43,035 bases of DNA from Planctomycetota bacterium (GTDB lineage Bacteria > Planctomycetota > Planctomycetia > Pirellulales > UBA1268), in NCBI GenBank assembly GCA_029978905.1, contig JAPOIM010000037.1, positions 1 to 43,035 on the forward strand, in the 5' to 3' direction. This document shows, one piece after another, positions 7,706-19,100 of this stretch. Both the position numbers and the translations under genes were made by a program. The number at the start of each line of letters is the position of its first letter. Position 1 is the first letter of the stretch. The notes beneath the pieces are model-generated. The model was not told where the DNA came from. It saw only the letters and a list, made by a program, of their open reading frames with translations, and made no database searches.

Positions 7706-10700
7706 CTACTTGCAGAGAAACTCGTCGAGGTTCATTAGTTCGTTGGTGAGCATCGTCCACGAGGCAAGCTCGATGGGGTCGAGGGCCTGCGGTGTTGACT
7801 GTCCGACGGCGATCAACTGCTTTGCATCGTCGGGATGGTCGGCGTACCAGGCTCGCAGCGTCTCCAGTGACGCCATGGCGATCCCGCGTTCCTCATCGTC
7901 AAAAGAACGTGACAGCAGCCGGCTCGTGAGCAAAGCCAAGCGGTTCTCATCGGTGCGACCGTCGAGGTCGTCGCTTGCGAGAGCCTCCTCAGCCAGCACA
8001 CGCGCGGCCTCGACAAACTGCTCGTCGTTGAGGGTCACCAGCGCCTGCAGCGGCGTATTGGTCCGCTCGCGACGGACGGTGCAGACCTCCCGCGACGGTG
8101 CGTTGAAGATCTCCATCGAGGCCGGCGGGGCGGACCGCTTCCAAAACCAGTACATGCTGCGACGGTAGAGATCCTCACCGCTGCCCGGCTGGTAGCGGCT
8201 GGTGTTGCCTCCCATCGAGACTGCGGCCCACACGCCCGGCGGTTGGTAGGGCTTCACACTCGGTCCGCCGAGTTTGCGGACAAGCAGTCCGCTGCTCGCG
8301 AGCGCTGCGTCGCGGACCATCTCTGCATCCATGCGAAATCGAGGTCCTCGCGAGAGCAGCCGGTTGTCTTGGTCGGCGGTGAGTTTTTCGGGTGTCGTCG
8401 TGGCAGCCTGCCGGTATGCGGCACTTGTCACCATCAAGCGAAACAATCTTTTCACGTCCCAGCCGCTCTCCCGGAACTCAACCGCCAGCCAGTCGAGAAG
8501 GTCGGGATGGCTGGGGAGTTCACCCGTGATGCCGAAATCCCCGGAGGTTGCCACAAGCCCCGTGCCAAAGACTTCCTGCCAGAAGCGGTTCACGGTGACC
8601 CGTGCCGTGAGGGGATGCTCAGGCAGCATCAGCCACTTTGCCAAGCCCAGGCGGTTTCTGGGGAAGTCGTCAGGAAGGGGCGGAAGGCTGTCAGGGGTGT
8701 CGGCGGTGACCTGATCGAGCCGCTTGTCGTAGTCGCCACGGTCGAGGTCGTAGGCCATCGGCACGCCCTCTTTCTCGTTCATCACGTGGGCTACCGTGCC
8801 GCGAGCCACGATCGCTTGCTGTTCGCGCTCAAGTGTTGCCTTGTGCCTCGCAGCGGCCTGGTACATGTCGTCGAAACTGCCAAGCCACCAGTCGTAGAGG
8901 CCTTCCGCGGCAGCAAGCCGTTCCTCGGCCTGGAGGGCCACGATCCGCTCAAGCTCGTTCTTGCGAGCGAGCCCATTGATCTCGGCGTCGGAGAGGCCAC
9001 GGCTCCACAGTGCAAGGCCGCTCAGCCCCACCGCGTGCGCGTCGCCGCCACCCGTGCGGCTGCCGATGGTCAGCGGGACCTCGGTACGGGTGGTGTTTTT
9101 CTTGAAGGTGTCGGTCTCGACATTCATCTTTTGTGGCACGCCGTCGTAGAAAACCTGCACACCACCGGTCGTGCCACTCCCGTCGTACCGCAGCGTGACG
9201 AGTGTCCAGCGATCGGTGGGGAGTTGGTCAGCAGCCACGACCTTCAAGGCATCCTCTGGCCAGGCATGGACGAGGTGCATCGCCACCCGCCGCTGCTGCA
9301 CCCACAAGTCCCAGCCGCGATACATTGCGTCGGGAGTGTTCATCCTGGCGACCACGGAATAGGCGGTGTCGTTGGCGGGAGGCTTGAGGTAGCAGCTGAC
9401 GGTGAAGGGCTGATCGAACTCGAAGTCGCCGGCTGTGGGGAAAGCAGCCGCCTGTCCTTCGAGCAAGGCCGCTTTAGCGTCTGGCCCATCCTGCCAGGTG
9501 AGGGAAGCCGCCAAGGGAACCTGCTGCACCTCGCCGGAGAGGAACGCCGAACCTTGCGAACCGTCTCCTTCATTCAGCGGCAAGGACAGTTGCGGTGGAT
9601 CCTGTGGCAGTCCCTCCTGAATGCTCGCTGGCGTGGCCTCCCGCAGCCATGTTTCGAAGTCGGGCTTGGCTGCAGAGGAACGGGATTCGACGGCTGCCGT
9701 CGCCTCTGGCAACTCGCGTTTGAGGGACACAAAACGCTCGAGGTCGTCAGCGAGTGGCACCGGCAGGATGGGCGGCGTGTCTTTCACGTTGCCATCCATC
9801 GCGTTTTGTGTGGTGTTATTGAAGAAAGCTGAGAGCTCGTAGAACTCCTTCTTCGAGAGCGGATCAAATTTGTGGTCGTGGCAGACGGCGCAGCCGGTGG
9901 TCAGCCCCATCCACACCGCGGAGGTGGTCTCGGTGCGATCGCGGGCATAGAGCACGTAATACTCTTCGGGGATCGTGCCTCCCTCGTTGGTCGTCACGTT
10001 GCAGCGGTTGAAGCCACTGGCAATCTGGTCATTGAGAACCTCCGCAGGCGATGCTTCGGGGCCATGCTCCACGAGGTCACCGGCAAGTTGCAGCACGGTG
10101 AACTCGTCGAAGGGCATGTTGCGGTTGAACGCATCGATGACCCACTGCCGGTAGGTCCACATTTCTCGTTCATTGTCGAAGTGGATGCCGTGCGTGTCGG
10201 CGTAGCGGGCGTAGTCGAGCCAGTGGCGGCCGCGGTGCTCCCCCCATTCCGGTCGCGCGAGCTGGCTGTCGACGAACCGTTCGTAGGCGTCGGGTTCCGA
10301 ATCGTTCACGAACGCTTCGACGTCGGCGGGTGGTGGTGGTAGGCCGGTCAGATCGAGGGCCACGCGGCGGGCAAGCGTGCGGCGATCGGCTTCCGCGGCA
10401 GGGCTGAGGTCTGCGGACTCCAGCTGTGCGAGGATGAAGTGGTCGATCGGATTGCGGACCCACGCAGCGTCTTTGACCGCAGGCAACTCGGGCCGCACGG
10501 GTGGGATGAACGACCAGTGCTGCTCGTAGGCAGCCCCTTCGTCGATCCACTGTGTGAGCAATTTCTTTTCGGCAGCCGAAAGAACCTTCTTGGTCTCCGG
10601 TGGCGGCATCACCAGTTCTGGGTCGTCGGAGTAAATCCGATCGAGCAGCATCGACGAGTCGGAGTCGCCCGGAATGAGGGCTCCGTAGTCGACCGCGTCT

Positions 10701-10900
10701 TCAAAGCGATCAAGTCGCAACCCAGCCTGGCGGCTAGCGCTGTCGGCACCGTGGCAGGCGAAGCAGTTCTCCACCAGGATTGGGCGGATCGATTCGTTGT
10801 AGCCGATCTCAGCTCGGCTTGGTGCCATGCAGGCACACGCAAGCCCCACCCATCCAAGGCTCACTGAGGCCCATCTCCACGTCTGTGGTCGTCTCGTCAT
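7706..10900 (-). CDS. PSCyt1-DUF1549-LamG-DUF1553 cytochrome-like protein
   Basis: 1064-residue secreted protein. A signal peptide at 1-30 is followed by a PSCyt1 domain with a CFACH heme motif (46-50) and [30 protein letters not shown]1549 (PSCyt2) follows: [55 protein letters not shown], then [27 protein letters not shown], a second CxxCH. A LamG/concanavalin-like module comes next ([10 protein letters not shown] through [14 protein letters not shown] to [17 protein letters not shown]). DUF1553 (PSD1) ends the protein: [53 protein letters not shown]-type [16 protein letters not shown]. The ATG at 10900 was chosen because it begins the signal peptide and follows TTGAGGCCGAG. An open frame runs further upstream but lacks coding character. 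Substrate and redox partner are unknown. Confidence 0.92.
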   Translation of the reverse strand: MTRRPQTWRWASVSLGWVGLACACMAPSRAEIGYNESIRPILVENCFACHGADSASRQAGLRLDRFEDAVDYGALIPGDSDSSMLLDRIYSDDPELVMPPPETKKVLSAAEKKLLTQWIDEGAAYEQHWSFIPPVRPELPAVKDAAWVRNPIDHFILAQLESADLSPAAEADRRTLARRVALDLTGLPPPPADVEAFVNDSEPDAYERFVDSQLARPEWGEHRGRHWLDYARYADTHGIHFDNEREMWTYRQWVIDAFNRNMPFDEFTVLQLAGDLVEHGPEASPAEVLNDQIASGFNRCNVTTNEGGTIPEEYYVLYARDRTETTSAVWMGLTTGCAVCHDHKFDPLSKKEFYELSAFFNNTTQNAMDGNVKDTPPILPVPLADDLERFVSLKRELPEATAAVESRSSAAKPDFETWLREATPASIQEGLPQDPPQLSLPLNEGDGSQGSAFLSGEVQQVPLAASLTWQDGPDAKAALLEGQAAAFPTAGDFEFDQPFTVSCYLKPPANDTAYSVVARMNTPDAMYRGWDLWVQQRRVAMHLVHAWPEDALKVVAADQLPTDRWTLVTLRYDGSGTTGGVQVFYDGVPQKMNVETDTFKKNTTRTEVPLTIGSRTGGGDAHAVGLSGLALWSRGLSDAEINGLARKNELERIVALQAEERLAAAEGLYDWWLGSFDDMYQAAARHKATLEREQQAIVARGTVAHVMNEKEGVPMAYDLDRGDYDKRLDQVTADTPDSLPPLPDDFPRNRLGLAKWLMLPEHPLTARVTVNRFWQEVFGTGLVATSGDFGITGELPSHPDLLDWLAVEFRESGWDVKRLFRLMVTSAAYRQAATTTPEKLTADQDNRLLSRGPRFRMDAEMVRDAALASSGLLVRKLGGPSVKPYQPPGVWAAVSMGGNTSRYQPGSGEDLYRRSMYWFWKRSAPPASMEIFNAPSREVCTVRRERTNTPLQALVTLNDEQFVEAARVLAEEALASDDLDGRTDENRLALLTSRLLSRSFDDEERGIAMASLETLRAWYADHPDDAKQLIAVGQSTPQALDPIELASWTMLTNELMNLDEFLCK

Positions 10901-11142
10901 CTCGGCCTCAAGTCTCTCACCGCGTTGATTGAGAAAAACACCACCATCCGCACCACAGAACTCAATTGTAGCGCGATTCTGCAGGGAATGCCGTGCTCTT
11001 GGAGAAACCGCCGACTCGTCGGCCGAGCAGGATGTGCCGGGTGACGGGTGTTTCGCGGTTGTGCGCCCTGTTTGTCGACAGGTGGGCGAAAGACTCCTGG
11101 AAAAAATCGCGACAGGCGGCGTGGCGCGGCTATAAGAAAGAT

Positions 11143-12318
11143 ATGAACACATTAACTACCCCACTCGCTCGTCGTTCCATCGAAGATTTCCCGGCGTTTG
11201 ATCTGAGCCGTCTCCTGAAGACGGTGTTCGATCCCAAGCCCGGCCAAAAGGTAGCGATCCTGATTGACTTGGCTGATCCGTCGGCCATGCGGGACTTCGG
11301 ATTTCTCAAAGACCCTGCCCTGACCATCCAGCGGAAGGCCTATGAGGTCTTCTACGAGGGGCTTCGGAATGGTGTTGCCGAGGAACTTGGCCTCACGGGC
11401 GGCGAGATGTTTGCCTATGCCCTCACCGGCGGCAGCAACCTTGATCTCCCCGATGAGGCGGTGGATGCGACTGGGGCAACGATCTCGCTTGAGCGCGATG
11501 TCTATCCCAACTACGACCTGATTCTCTGCGTGTCGACCTTTTCGGCAACGGCTCCGCTGACGGCCTTTGCCAAGCAGTACGGCTTCCGGGGGGCGACGCT
11601 GCACGGCCTCAACGACGTGATCTTGGCGACGGGGTTGGCTGTCAACTACCGCGAGGTGAGCGCCGAGGCAGAGAAACTCAGGCTGGCTTTGACGAAGGCC
11701 GATTCCTTCGAGATCGATTTTCAGGTCGATGGCGAAACGTATCAACTCACGCTCGAAACCAATGGTCAGGAAGCGCAGAAGAGCCATGGCCTCTGTCTGG
11801 GTGACACTCCCGACATCGCCAACCTGCCCGCGGGAGAGGTGTATTTCGTGCCAGAGGGAGCTGAAGGTCGCTTCCCCATGCGGTTTGAGCATGACGGCAC
11901 CATTGCCGTGATGGACGTTACGGGTGGGCGGATCGTGAAGGCCACGCTCCTGTCAGGTGACCAGTCAATCGTTGATGCTTACAACGAGCGGCTTGCGTCT
12001 GACCCCGTCACCGGCGAGATCGGTGAGCTTGGGTTTGGCACCCAGGACCTCCCTGTCTCCGGCCGCGACATTCAGGATGAGAAGGTGCTCGGCACGCTGC
12101 ACGTGGCGACTGGCCGTAGCGATCATCTCGGCGGGCACCTCACGCCGGAGCTGTTTGCGAGTCGGCTGAATGCCTCGCACGACGACATCCTCTTCTCCCC
12201 AGCCAAGACGCCGGAAATCTCGGTGCCCCAGGCGAGGATGATTCGTGATGGGAAGTCGACTCCGATCATCGAGAACTTTGAGCCCACGGCCTATCTGCTC
12301 GCTGCGATCGAGGCGTGA
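11143..12318 (+). CDS. Aminopeptidase T-like (M29-related) protein
   Basis: 391 residues, no signal peptide. The C-terminal half follows the M29 aminopeptidase layout. NLPAGEVYFVPEGAEGRF supplies a Glu ligand (AGEV). A strand-rich gating domain follows. Then comes IGELGFGTQ, DEKVLGTLHVATGRSDHLGG with the His of the LHVATG motif, and RLNASHDDILF, matching the family SxxHWDxI that supplies His and Asp ligands. The N-terminal half (LSRLLKTVFDPKPGQKVAILIDLADP...) is the Rossmann-like domain of the family. Some M29 ligand spacing is altered, so peptidase activity is likely but not proven. ATG 11143 gives the natural N-terminus; the in-frame extension to 10993 overlaps the upstream region of the divergent cytochrome gene and looks non-coding. 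The ubiX start region overlaps or closely follows its stop, so co-transcription is likely. Confidence 0.75.
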   Translation: MNTLTTPLARRSIEDFPAFDLSRLLKTVFDPKPGQKVAILIDLADPSAMRDFGFLKDPALTIQRKAYEVFYEGLRNGVAEELGLTGGEMFAYALTGGSNLDLPDEAVDATGATISLERDVYPNYDLILCVSTFSATAPLTAFAKQYGFRGATLHGLNDVILATGLAVNYREVSAEAEKLRLALTKADSFEIDFQVDGETYQLTLETNGQEAQKSHGLCLGDTPDIANLPAGEVYFVPEGAEGRFPMRFEHDGTIAVMDVTGGRIVKATLLSGDQSIVDAYNERLASDPVTGEIGELGFGTQDLPVSGRDIQDEKVLGTLHVATGRSDHLGGHLTPELFASRLNASHDDILFSPAKTPEISVPQARMIRDGKSTPIIENFEPTAYLLAAIEA

Positions 12319-12347
12319 GCCGTGTCGGCGGTAGCGGCAGGTCTCAC

Positions 12348-12932
12348 ATGAAACGCATCATCGTTGCGATCACGGGTGCCTCGGGGGTGCTCTACGGCAT
12401 CCGGGCTCTGGAACTCCTGCATGCGTGCCCTGACGTGGAGACGCACCTGATCCTCTCGCCGGCAGCGGTTCGCACGATCCGGGCTGAAACCGACTGGGAT
12501 CCCGCCGACGTTGAGGCGCTCGCGGATGTGCGTCATCCGCACAAAGATATCGGTGCGACCATAGCGAGCGGGTCGTTTCAGACGGGCGGCATGCTCGTCG
12601 CCCCATGCTCGGTAAAAACACTCTCAGGTGTGGCGAACTGCTTCACCGACGATCTCGTGACGCGCGCGGCCGACGTGCAACTCAAGGAGCGGCGGCGGGT
12701 GGTGCTACTGTTTCGTGAAACACCGTTGCATGCGGGGCACATTGATCTCATGGCCCGAGCGACGGCGAGTGGGGCGATCCTGATGCCGCCTGTTCCAGCG
12801 TTCTATACGGGTATCAGTTCGCTCGACGACGCGGTCACGCAGACCGTTGGGCGGGCTCTCGATCTGCTGGGAATCGATGCAGGTGTCGTGCGCCGTTGGG
12901 AAGGCCAAGCCTCTCCCGATGGAACTTCTTGA
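12348..12932 (+). CDS. ubiX: UbiX-type flavin prenyltransferase
   Basis: 194-residue flavin prenyltransferase. It attaches a dimethylallyl group to reduced FMN, making the prenyl-FMN cofactor used by UbiD-type decarboxylases. Family motifs are intact: IIVAITGASGVLYGIRALELL (FMN phosphate loop, residues 4-24), the GSFQTGGMLVAPCSVKTLSGVANCFTDDLVTRAADVQLKERRRVVLLFRETPLHAGHIDLMARATASGAILMPPVPAFY block that builds the active site, and a C-terminal VGRALDLLGID. ATG 12348 follows AGGTCTCAC. An in-frame GTG at 12315 overlaps the previous stop (GTGA) and is an alternative. No UbiD partner lies in the window. Length and motifs fit the family well. Confidence 0.93.
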   Translation: MKRIIVAITGASGVLYGIRALELLHACPDVETHLILSPAAVRTIRAETDWDPADVEALADVRHPHKDIGATIASGSFQTGGMLVAPCSVKTLSGVANCFTDDLVTRAADVQLKERRRVVLLFRETPLHAGHIDLMARATASGAILMPPVPAFYTGISSLDDAVTQTVGRALDLLGIDAGVVRRWEGQASPDGTS

Positions 12933-13155
12933 CGCGTGCGTGCGTCTCTTCTGGGGCGGGCCATCGCGTCTGCCTTGAAATTGCCGTGCAGATTGCTGTG
13001 CCGGTGAATCGCGCACGTGGCGTACATTAGCGCCTGGAGGAGGAGCCCACCTGTTTGTGGCTGCTGCGCTGGGGCATGCCGGTGCCGTGTGTTCCTCCTT
13101 CGGGAACGTGCTCTGAGTGGAACGTCGTGTTCCTGGAGGTTGAGGAGGGTGTGTG

Positions 13156-16100
13156 ATGCGTGTGCATACGTTCCATCTCATCGCTGCTGGGATGGTGTTG
13201 GTGTTGCTTGGAGGGATGGTTTCGATGCGTCGCGCTCCAGGTGATGCTGACCTCCCGACCGGGCCCCGCCGCGATGTCTGGCGACAGGTCGACCGGCATT
13301 TTCGCGAAGGCCGCCCAAAGTCGGCCGCGGCAGCCCTCGAGGGGCTCGCGGAACAAGCCATCGCGGACGAGGCCTGGGCTGAAGTTGCCCGCGCCATCGC
13401 CTCGCAGGTGCTCGCGGAAACCGGCGACCGGCCGCAGGATGACCCCGAGCGGTTGCTGAGGCTCGACGCGGCCTTGGCCACGGCGCCCCCTCAAACGCAG
13501 CCCGTGCTGGAAGCGGTAGCCGCTAACTGGACCTGGCAGTTTTTCGTGGCCAACCGCTGGCGGTTCATGCAGCGGACCACGGGAGCCGCGGGGCCAGCGG
13601 ATCTCGCGAGCATCGGCGAGTGGGATCTGCGGCAGATCGTTGCCGAAATCGAACGGCGGTTTTCGAACGCGCTTCAGCACACCGATCGCCTGCGTGCAGA
13701 AGCCACCAGTGATTGGCTGGCAATCGTTTCGCCTGGTGCGATGCGGGTGGTGCCAGCGAAGAATGACGAGGGGCCCTCGGAAGCGGAGATCGCGAGCAGC
13801 CTCGCGGCGCGGCCATCGCTCTGGGATGTGCTGATCACCAACGCGCTTGAGTTTTATGCCTCGGGCGAGCGAGGGCTGATCAATCCGGAAGATGTTTTTG
13901 AGCCTCAGGTGGATGGCCCGCTGCTGGGGCCACGTGAGGCGTTTCTCGAATGGAAGCCTGCCGAGGAAACCAGCGATGTCGCGTCGCCGATCCTGAAAGC
14001 CATCACGCTTTACCAGGAGAAGCTCCAGAAGCACCGTGACGACGCAGATCGCACCGCACTGCTCACGGCGGACTTTGAGCGGATCGAATGGGCCGCAGGC
14101 GTGGGCGTGGGTGAGGGGGCGCGAGAACGCATTCGCGCGGCTTGGGAGGCGTTTGTCGCTGCCGCCGGTGATCATGAGATCGCCGCACGCGCGCGGCATC
14201 GGCTCGCCGAATGGCTGCTTGAGGAAGAGGACCCCGCAGCAGCGCATGCCATCGCCAGCCACGCGGTTGCCGCACATCCAGAATCGGTGGGCGCTGCACT
14301 CTGTCGCAATCTCATCACGACGATCGAAACGCCGACGCTTGCCTTCGCCACGGAACGCACGTGGGCCGAGCCCTGGCCCGTGATTCGTACCGACTACACG
14401 AATCTCACGCGGATGCACCTGCGGATCGTGAAGGCAGACTGGAAGCAGCGTTTGGAAGCAGGGCGACCCGAGTGGCAGTGGCTCGATGAGGACGATCGAT
14501 CGCGGATCCTCGCGGAAAAACCGGAACGACGGTTTGCAGTCGATCTCCCGGCGACACCCGACTACAAGGCGACCCATCAGTCCGTGCCCGTGCCGGAAGA
14601 TCTTGCCCCCGGTTGCTACTGGGTGCTCGCTTCGGCCACCGATACCTTCCTTCCCGAAGACAACGTGCTCACGGGGTGCTTTGTGTGGGTGAGTCGGCTT
14701 GAAATCGTTGCCGACACACCGCAGCCGGTTGTGCAAGCACTGGAGGATCGGGGGAAGGCCGACGACCCTGGTGTGGGCGTGCTTTCTGGGCACGTGGTGG
14801 ACATCCAGAGTGGCGAGCCGATCGTCGGAGCCGTGGTGAAGGGGTATGCCCAAGTTCGTGATCGGCAGCAGCAGGCGTTTCGTGAGTTTGTCTCGACCTC
14901 CACTGATGCGGAGGGACGGTACGAGATCGCCCTCGATCGAGAAGCCGTCAGCCGAGATGCCGTGGTGCTCTCGGCCACCGCCACTCTCGACGGTGTGACG
15001 CACGTGATCGGAACGGATCGAACGGGTGTGCGATCGTATCGTCGGCCGGTCCGCGCTCGGCAGGTGGTGCTCGTCACCGACCGTGGCATCCATCGCCCTG
15101 GGCAGGTCGTGTTTTACAAAGGTATTGCGGCGGAAGTGGGGACTTCAGCAGCGCACGCTCGTGCGGTGGCTGGTGAGACGGTCACGGTCACGTTTCGCGA
15201 TGCGAACGGCCGCGAACTAGGCACGCGCGAGCATCGCACCTCAGCAATGGGGTCGTTTCATGGCACGTTCTCGATCCCTGCAGGCGCGCTTCCCGGCCAG
15301 TGGTCGATCACGTCGCAGGGCGACGGGATGGGTGGGGGTGTCGGTGTGCGGGTCGAGGAATACAAGCGTCCCAAGTTTGAGGTGACGCTCGCGGCTCCCA
15401 CGGATGAGGTGCGGCTGACGGCGGACGTGGCGATCCGGGGCGAGGCCATGACGTATACCGGACTCCCGGTGGCGGGCGCCTCGGTCGCTTGGGAGGTGGA
15501 GCGTGAGGTCCGCTTCGCACCCTGGTGCCGCTGGTTTTTCCCATGGCTGCCGTTCGATCAAGGAGCGGCGAGGATCGCACACGGCGAGGCCACCAGCGAC
15601 GCTGATGGTTCATTTGAACTCCGTTTTCCCGCGAAGCCTGATCTCTCGGTGCCACGCGACGCTCTGCCCGTCTTTCGCTACCGAGTGACCGCGCGCGTGA
15701 CCGATGCGTCGGGTGAAACGCGGGTTGATGAGCGGAGTGTGCAGGCAGGTTACGCGCCGATTGAGGCGATGCTCGGTGTGGAAGCCTATCAGGCGGCCGA
15801 GGGGGGGAAAGCAGACGTGGCGGTGACCGTCGAGACCACGTCGCTCGACGGTGACCCGCGATCGGCGCGAGGTGAGCTGCGAGTGACGAGGCTTGTTCAG
15901 CCCGACCGTGTTGCCCGCGAGGACTGGGAATCCAATGGCATCTACCCGAGGCGCTCAGGGCGACGCCCGTCGGGGCGTGGGATGGGCGGGGGCATGTTTG
16001 CGGTGCCTGCGGATGCTAAAGATCTGGGTGTGCCTGTTAATCCAGCTGAGCCTGAGACTTGGGCAGATGGCGAAACCGTCTTTTCCAGTGATGAAGCCAC

Positions 16101-19100
16101 CGATGGCATGACCGGCAAAGTCGTGGCGGCGGTGCCGCTTGAGCCGGGGATCTACCGGGCCACGTTCGAAGTGCCAGGTGAGGGAGATGTGCCGACCGTC
16201 AAGGCAACCGAACTGATTGAGGTCCTTGATCCACAAGCCCAGCAGTATCCGATCCGACGTGCGTTTGCCGTGGCCGCACCACGCTGGAGCGTGGAGCCGG
16301 GCGAGACGTTTGAAGCGGTTCTCGGCACGGGCTACGACGCCGGTCGCGTGCGGATTGAGGTCTTCCAGAATGGTCAGTTGCTGTCGCGGCAGTGGAGTGA
16401 ACCTGGCCGCACGCAGTGGCGGGTGCAGGTGCCCGTGGAGGAGCAGCACCGCGGTGGTTTCAGTTTGCGGCTGTGGATGATGCGTGACGGAAGGCTCTCA
16501 AGCGAGACGCGCACAATCGACGTGCCCTGGAACGACAAGAAACTGGCCGTCTCCTGGGAACGCTTCACGCGGCGTTTGGAGCCAGGCGTGCAAGAGGTGT
16601 GGCGTGCGAAAGTGGCCACCACGCCAGAGACGCTGCGCCCTGACGCGATGCCCGCGGTGGTGGAGATGCTGGCCATTCTCTACGACCAGTCACTCGACGC
16701 GCTCGCACCGCATGCGTGGCCATCGACGGGGCTGGCCAGCCTCTTTCGCCGTGAAGCAGCTCCACCACCACCGAACGCCACCAACGCTTGGATGATGTTC
16801 CATCAGTTCGGTGGAGGCTTTGCGCGGACGTATGAGTCGGTGGAGATCCGGTTGCCCACGCTGCTTGGAGACTTTGGCTCTTCAGGTGGTGGCCCCATGC
16901 TGGCCAACAGGCGTGGCTTTGGCGGCATGGGTGGCTTTGGCGGTGGGGCCATGTTTGGACGGGAGGCAGATTTTGCAGCGGCGCCGATGGCGATGGCCGA
17001 CGCCGCCGAAGGGGAGTCGTTCGGCTTTCGGCAGCAGGCTCAAGCGAGTGCGATGCTGATGGAAAAGTCGGACGGTGCGGAGGCTCCTCCGAGCAGTTCT
17101 GGCGGTTCGCCGGCGGCGCCTCCACCACCGCGGCGTAACCTCGCAGAAACGGCCTTCTTCCTGCCCACACTCGTGTCGGATGCCGCTGGGATCGTGACCA
17201 TTGAGTTCACCCCGCCAGACACGCTGACCACCTGGCAGTTCAAGGGTCTTGCCCACGACGCGGCGCTGCGGAGCGGGGCGATCGAAGACACGGCGGTGGC
17301 GGTCAAGGACCTGATGGTCGAGCCGGTGATGCCACGCTTCCTGCGCGAGGGAGACCGGGTGCGGATTCCGGTCAAACTCTCCAACCGTTCGACCGGGCGT
17401 CTCAGTGGCACGGTGCGGTTTGCACTCAGCGATGCGCGGACCGGCGAAGACCGCAGCAGTCTCGTGAGCGACGGCCTGGAGCGATCGTTCGACCTGGCTG
17501 CCGGTGAGTCGCAGCCCGTGTTTTTCAGCGTCGCTGTGGCCAATGGGACCCAAGCCCTCACCTACCTTGCCACGGGAACGGCAGGCAGAGCCGCGGATGG
17601 TGAGGAAGGGATGCTGCCGGTGCTCTCGCGGCGGGTGCTCGTGTCGCAAACGGCTCCGATTACGCTGCGTGGAGATGCGGCGGAGACCGTCACCTTGGAA
17701 AAGCTTGCCCAAGGGGCAGACGAGATCGAGAGCCAGAGCCTCGTGGTGCAGGTGGCCTCGAATCCCGCGTGGTATGCGGTGCTGGCGATGCCCAGCCTGA
17801 TGGAGGAGGAGGACGAAGGCATCGACGCCCTCTTCCGCCGGTTGAGCACCAATAGCCTGGCCCGGCATCTTGTCACACGCGATCAACGAATCGCGCGGGT
17901 GTTTGAGCAGTGGCGGGGCACCGATGCCCTGGAAAGTCCGCTGGAGAAAAACAGCGAACTCGTGAAAACGCTGCTGGCGGAAACGCCTTGGGTGCGGGAT
18001 GCGGTTGATGAAAAGGAAGCACGTCACCGTATCGGCCTCCTCTTTGACGCGACCCGTGCGGAGAACGAAGTGGCTGCGGCTCTGCAGAGGCTTGCGGCAC
18101 TGCACAACAACGACGGTGGATGGCCCTGGTTTCCAGGGGGTACATCGAGCGATGTGGTCACGCTCTCGATTGTCTCAGGGTTTGGCAGGCTGCGAACCCA
18201 GGGGGTGGCGATCGATCAAAGCGAAGCGTTGCGGGCGATTCCGTGGGTCGATGGGCGGCTGATTGAAGAGGCAAATCGAGGCCGCCGGCTGGCTGAGAAG
18301 GTGGGGAACGAAGAGGTGGTGCTCACGCCCACGGGCGTGTTTGCCCTCTACGCGCGGAGTTTCTTCTTGGAGGATCAGCCCCCTGCGGACGAGGTTCGCG
18401 AGGCGATTCGGTTTTGTCTGGCCGTGGGCCGCACCTCGTGGATGAAGCTGGGGTCGCGACGCACGCAGGCTCAGCTGGCGATCGCGCTGCACCGCGCTCG
18501 CGATCGGCAGGTAGCGATGTCGATTCTCGAGAGTCTGCGTGAGCGGGCCGTTGGTGCTCCAGGCACGCCTGAGGCGAATCTGGAAGGCGTGGCCTGGCAG
18601 GGCATGTGGTGGCGCGATCCCCATCCCGCCTGGTGGAGTTGGCAGGGGGCGTCGATCGAAACCCAGGCGCAGCTAATCGAGGCGTTTGATGAGGTAGCTG
18701 GTGATGCTGAAAGCGTTGAGGCGATGAAGGGATGGCTTCTCACACAGAAGCGCACGAGCCGCTGGGCCGGCAGCCCGGCCACCGCGAATGCAATCGCAGC
18801 GATCCTCGGCCGCGGAGACGACCTGCTCGGTCAGCCTGCCGATGTGCAGGTGACGATTGGGGGCACAGCCGTTGAGCCAGATGCGGTGGAAGCGGGTACG
18901 GGCTTCTTTGAAACCAGGCTCGTGCGTGGTGAGATCACGCCAGAGGACGGCACGATCCGGTTCACGCGAACGTCGGGCAAGGCGGGGGCTGGGTTTGCCT
19001 GGGGGGGTGTGCACTGGCAGTATCTCGACGACCTCGATCGAGTCGAGGCGGCGGGCCTTGAGCAGTTGGCCATCCGCAAAGAACTGTTTGCGAAGCGGAT

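Noticed and set aside
8243..9832. 529-codon plus-strand ORF across the DUF1549/1553 gene
   Set aside because: Antisense shadow of a well-supported gene, with no domain signal.
13027..15093. 688-codon minus-strand ORF inside the alpha-2-macroglobulin gene
   Set aside because: It is an antisense shadow created by high GC codon use; its product is rich in His and Arg with no recognised domain, and the plus-strand frame has clear homology throughout.
16882..18105. 407-codon minus-strand ORF across the macroglobulin core
   Set aside because: Antisense shadow; overlaps the conserved A2M segment on the other strand.
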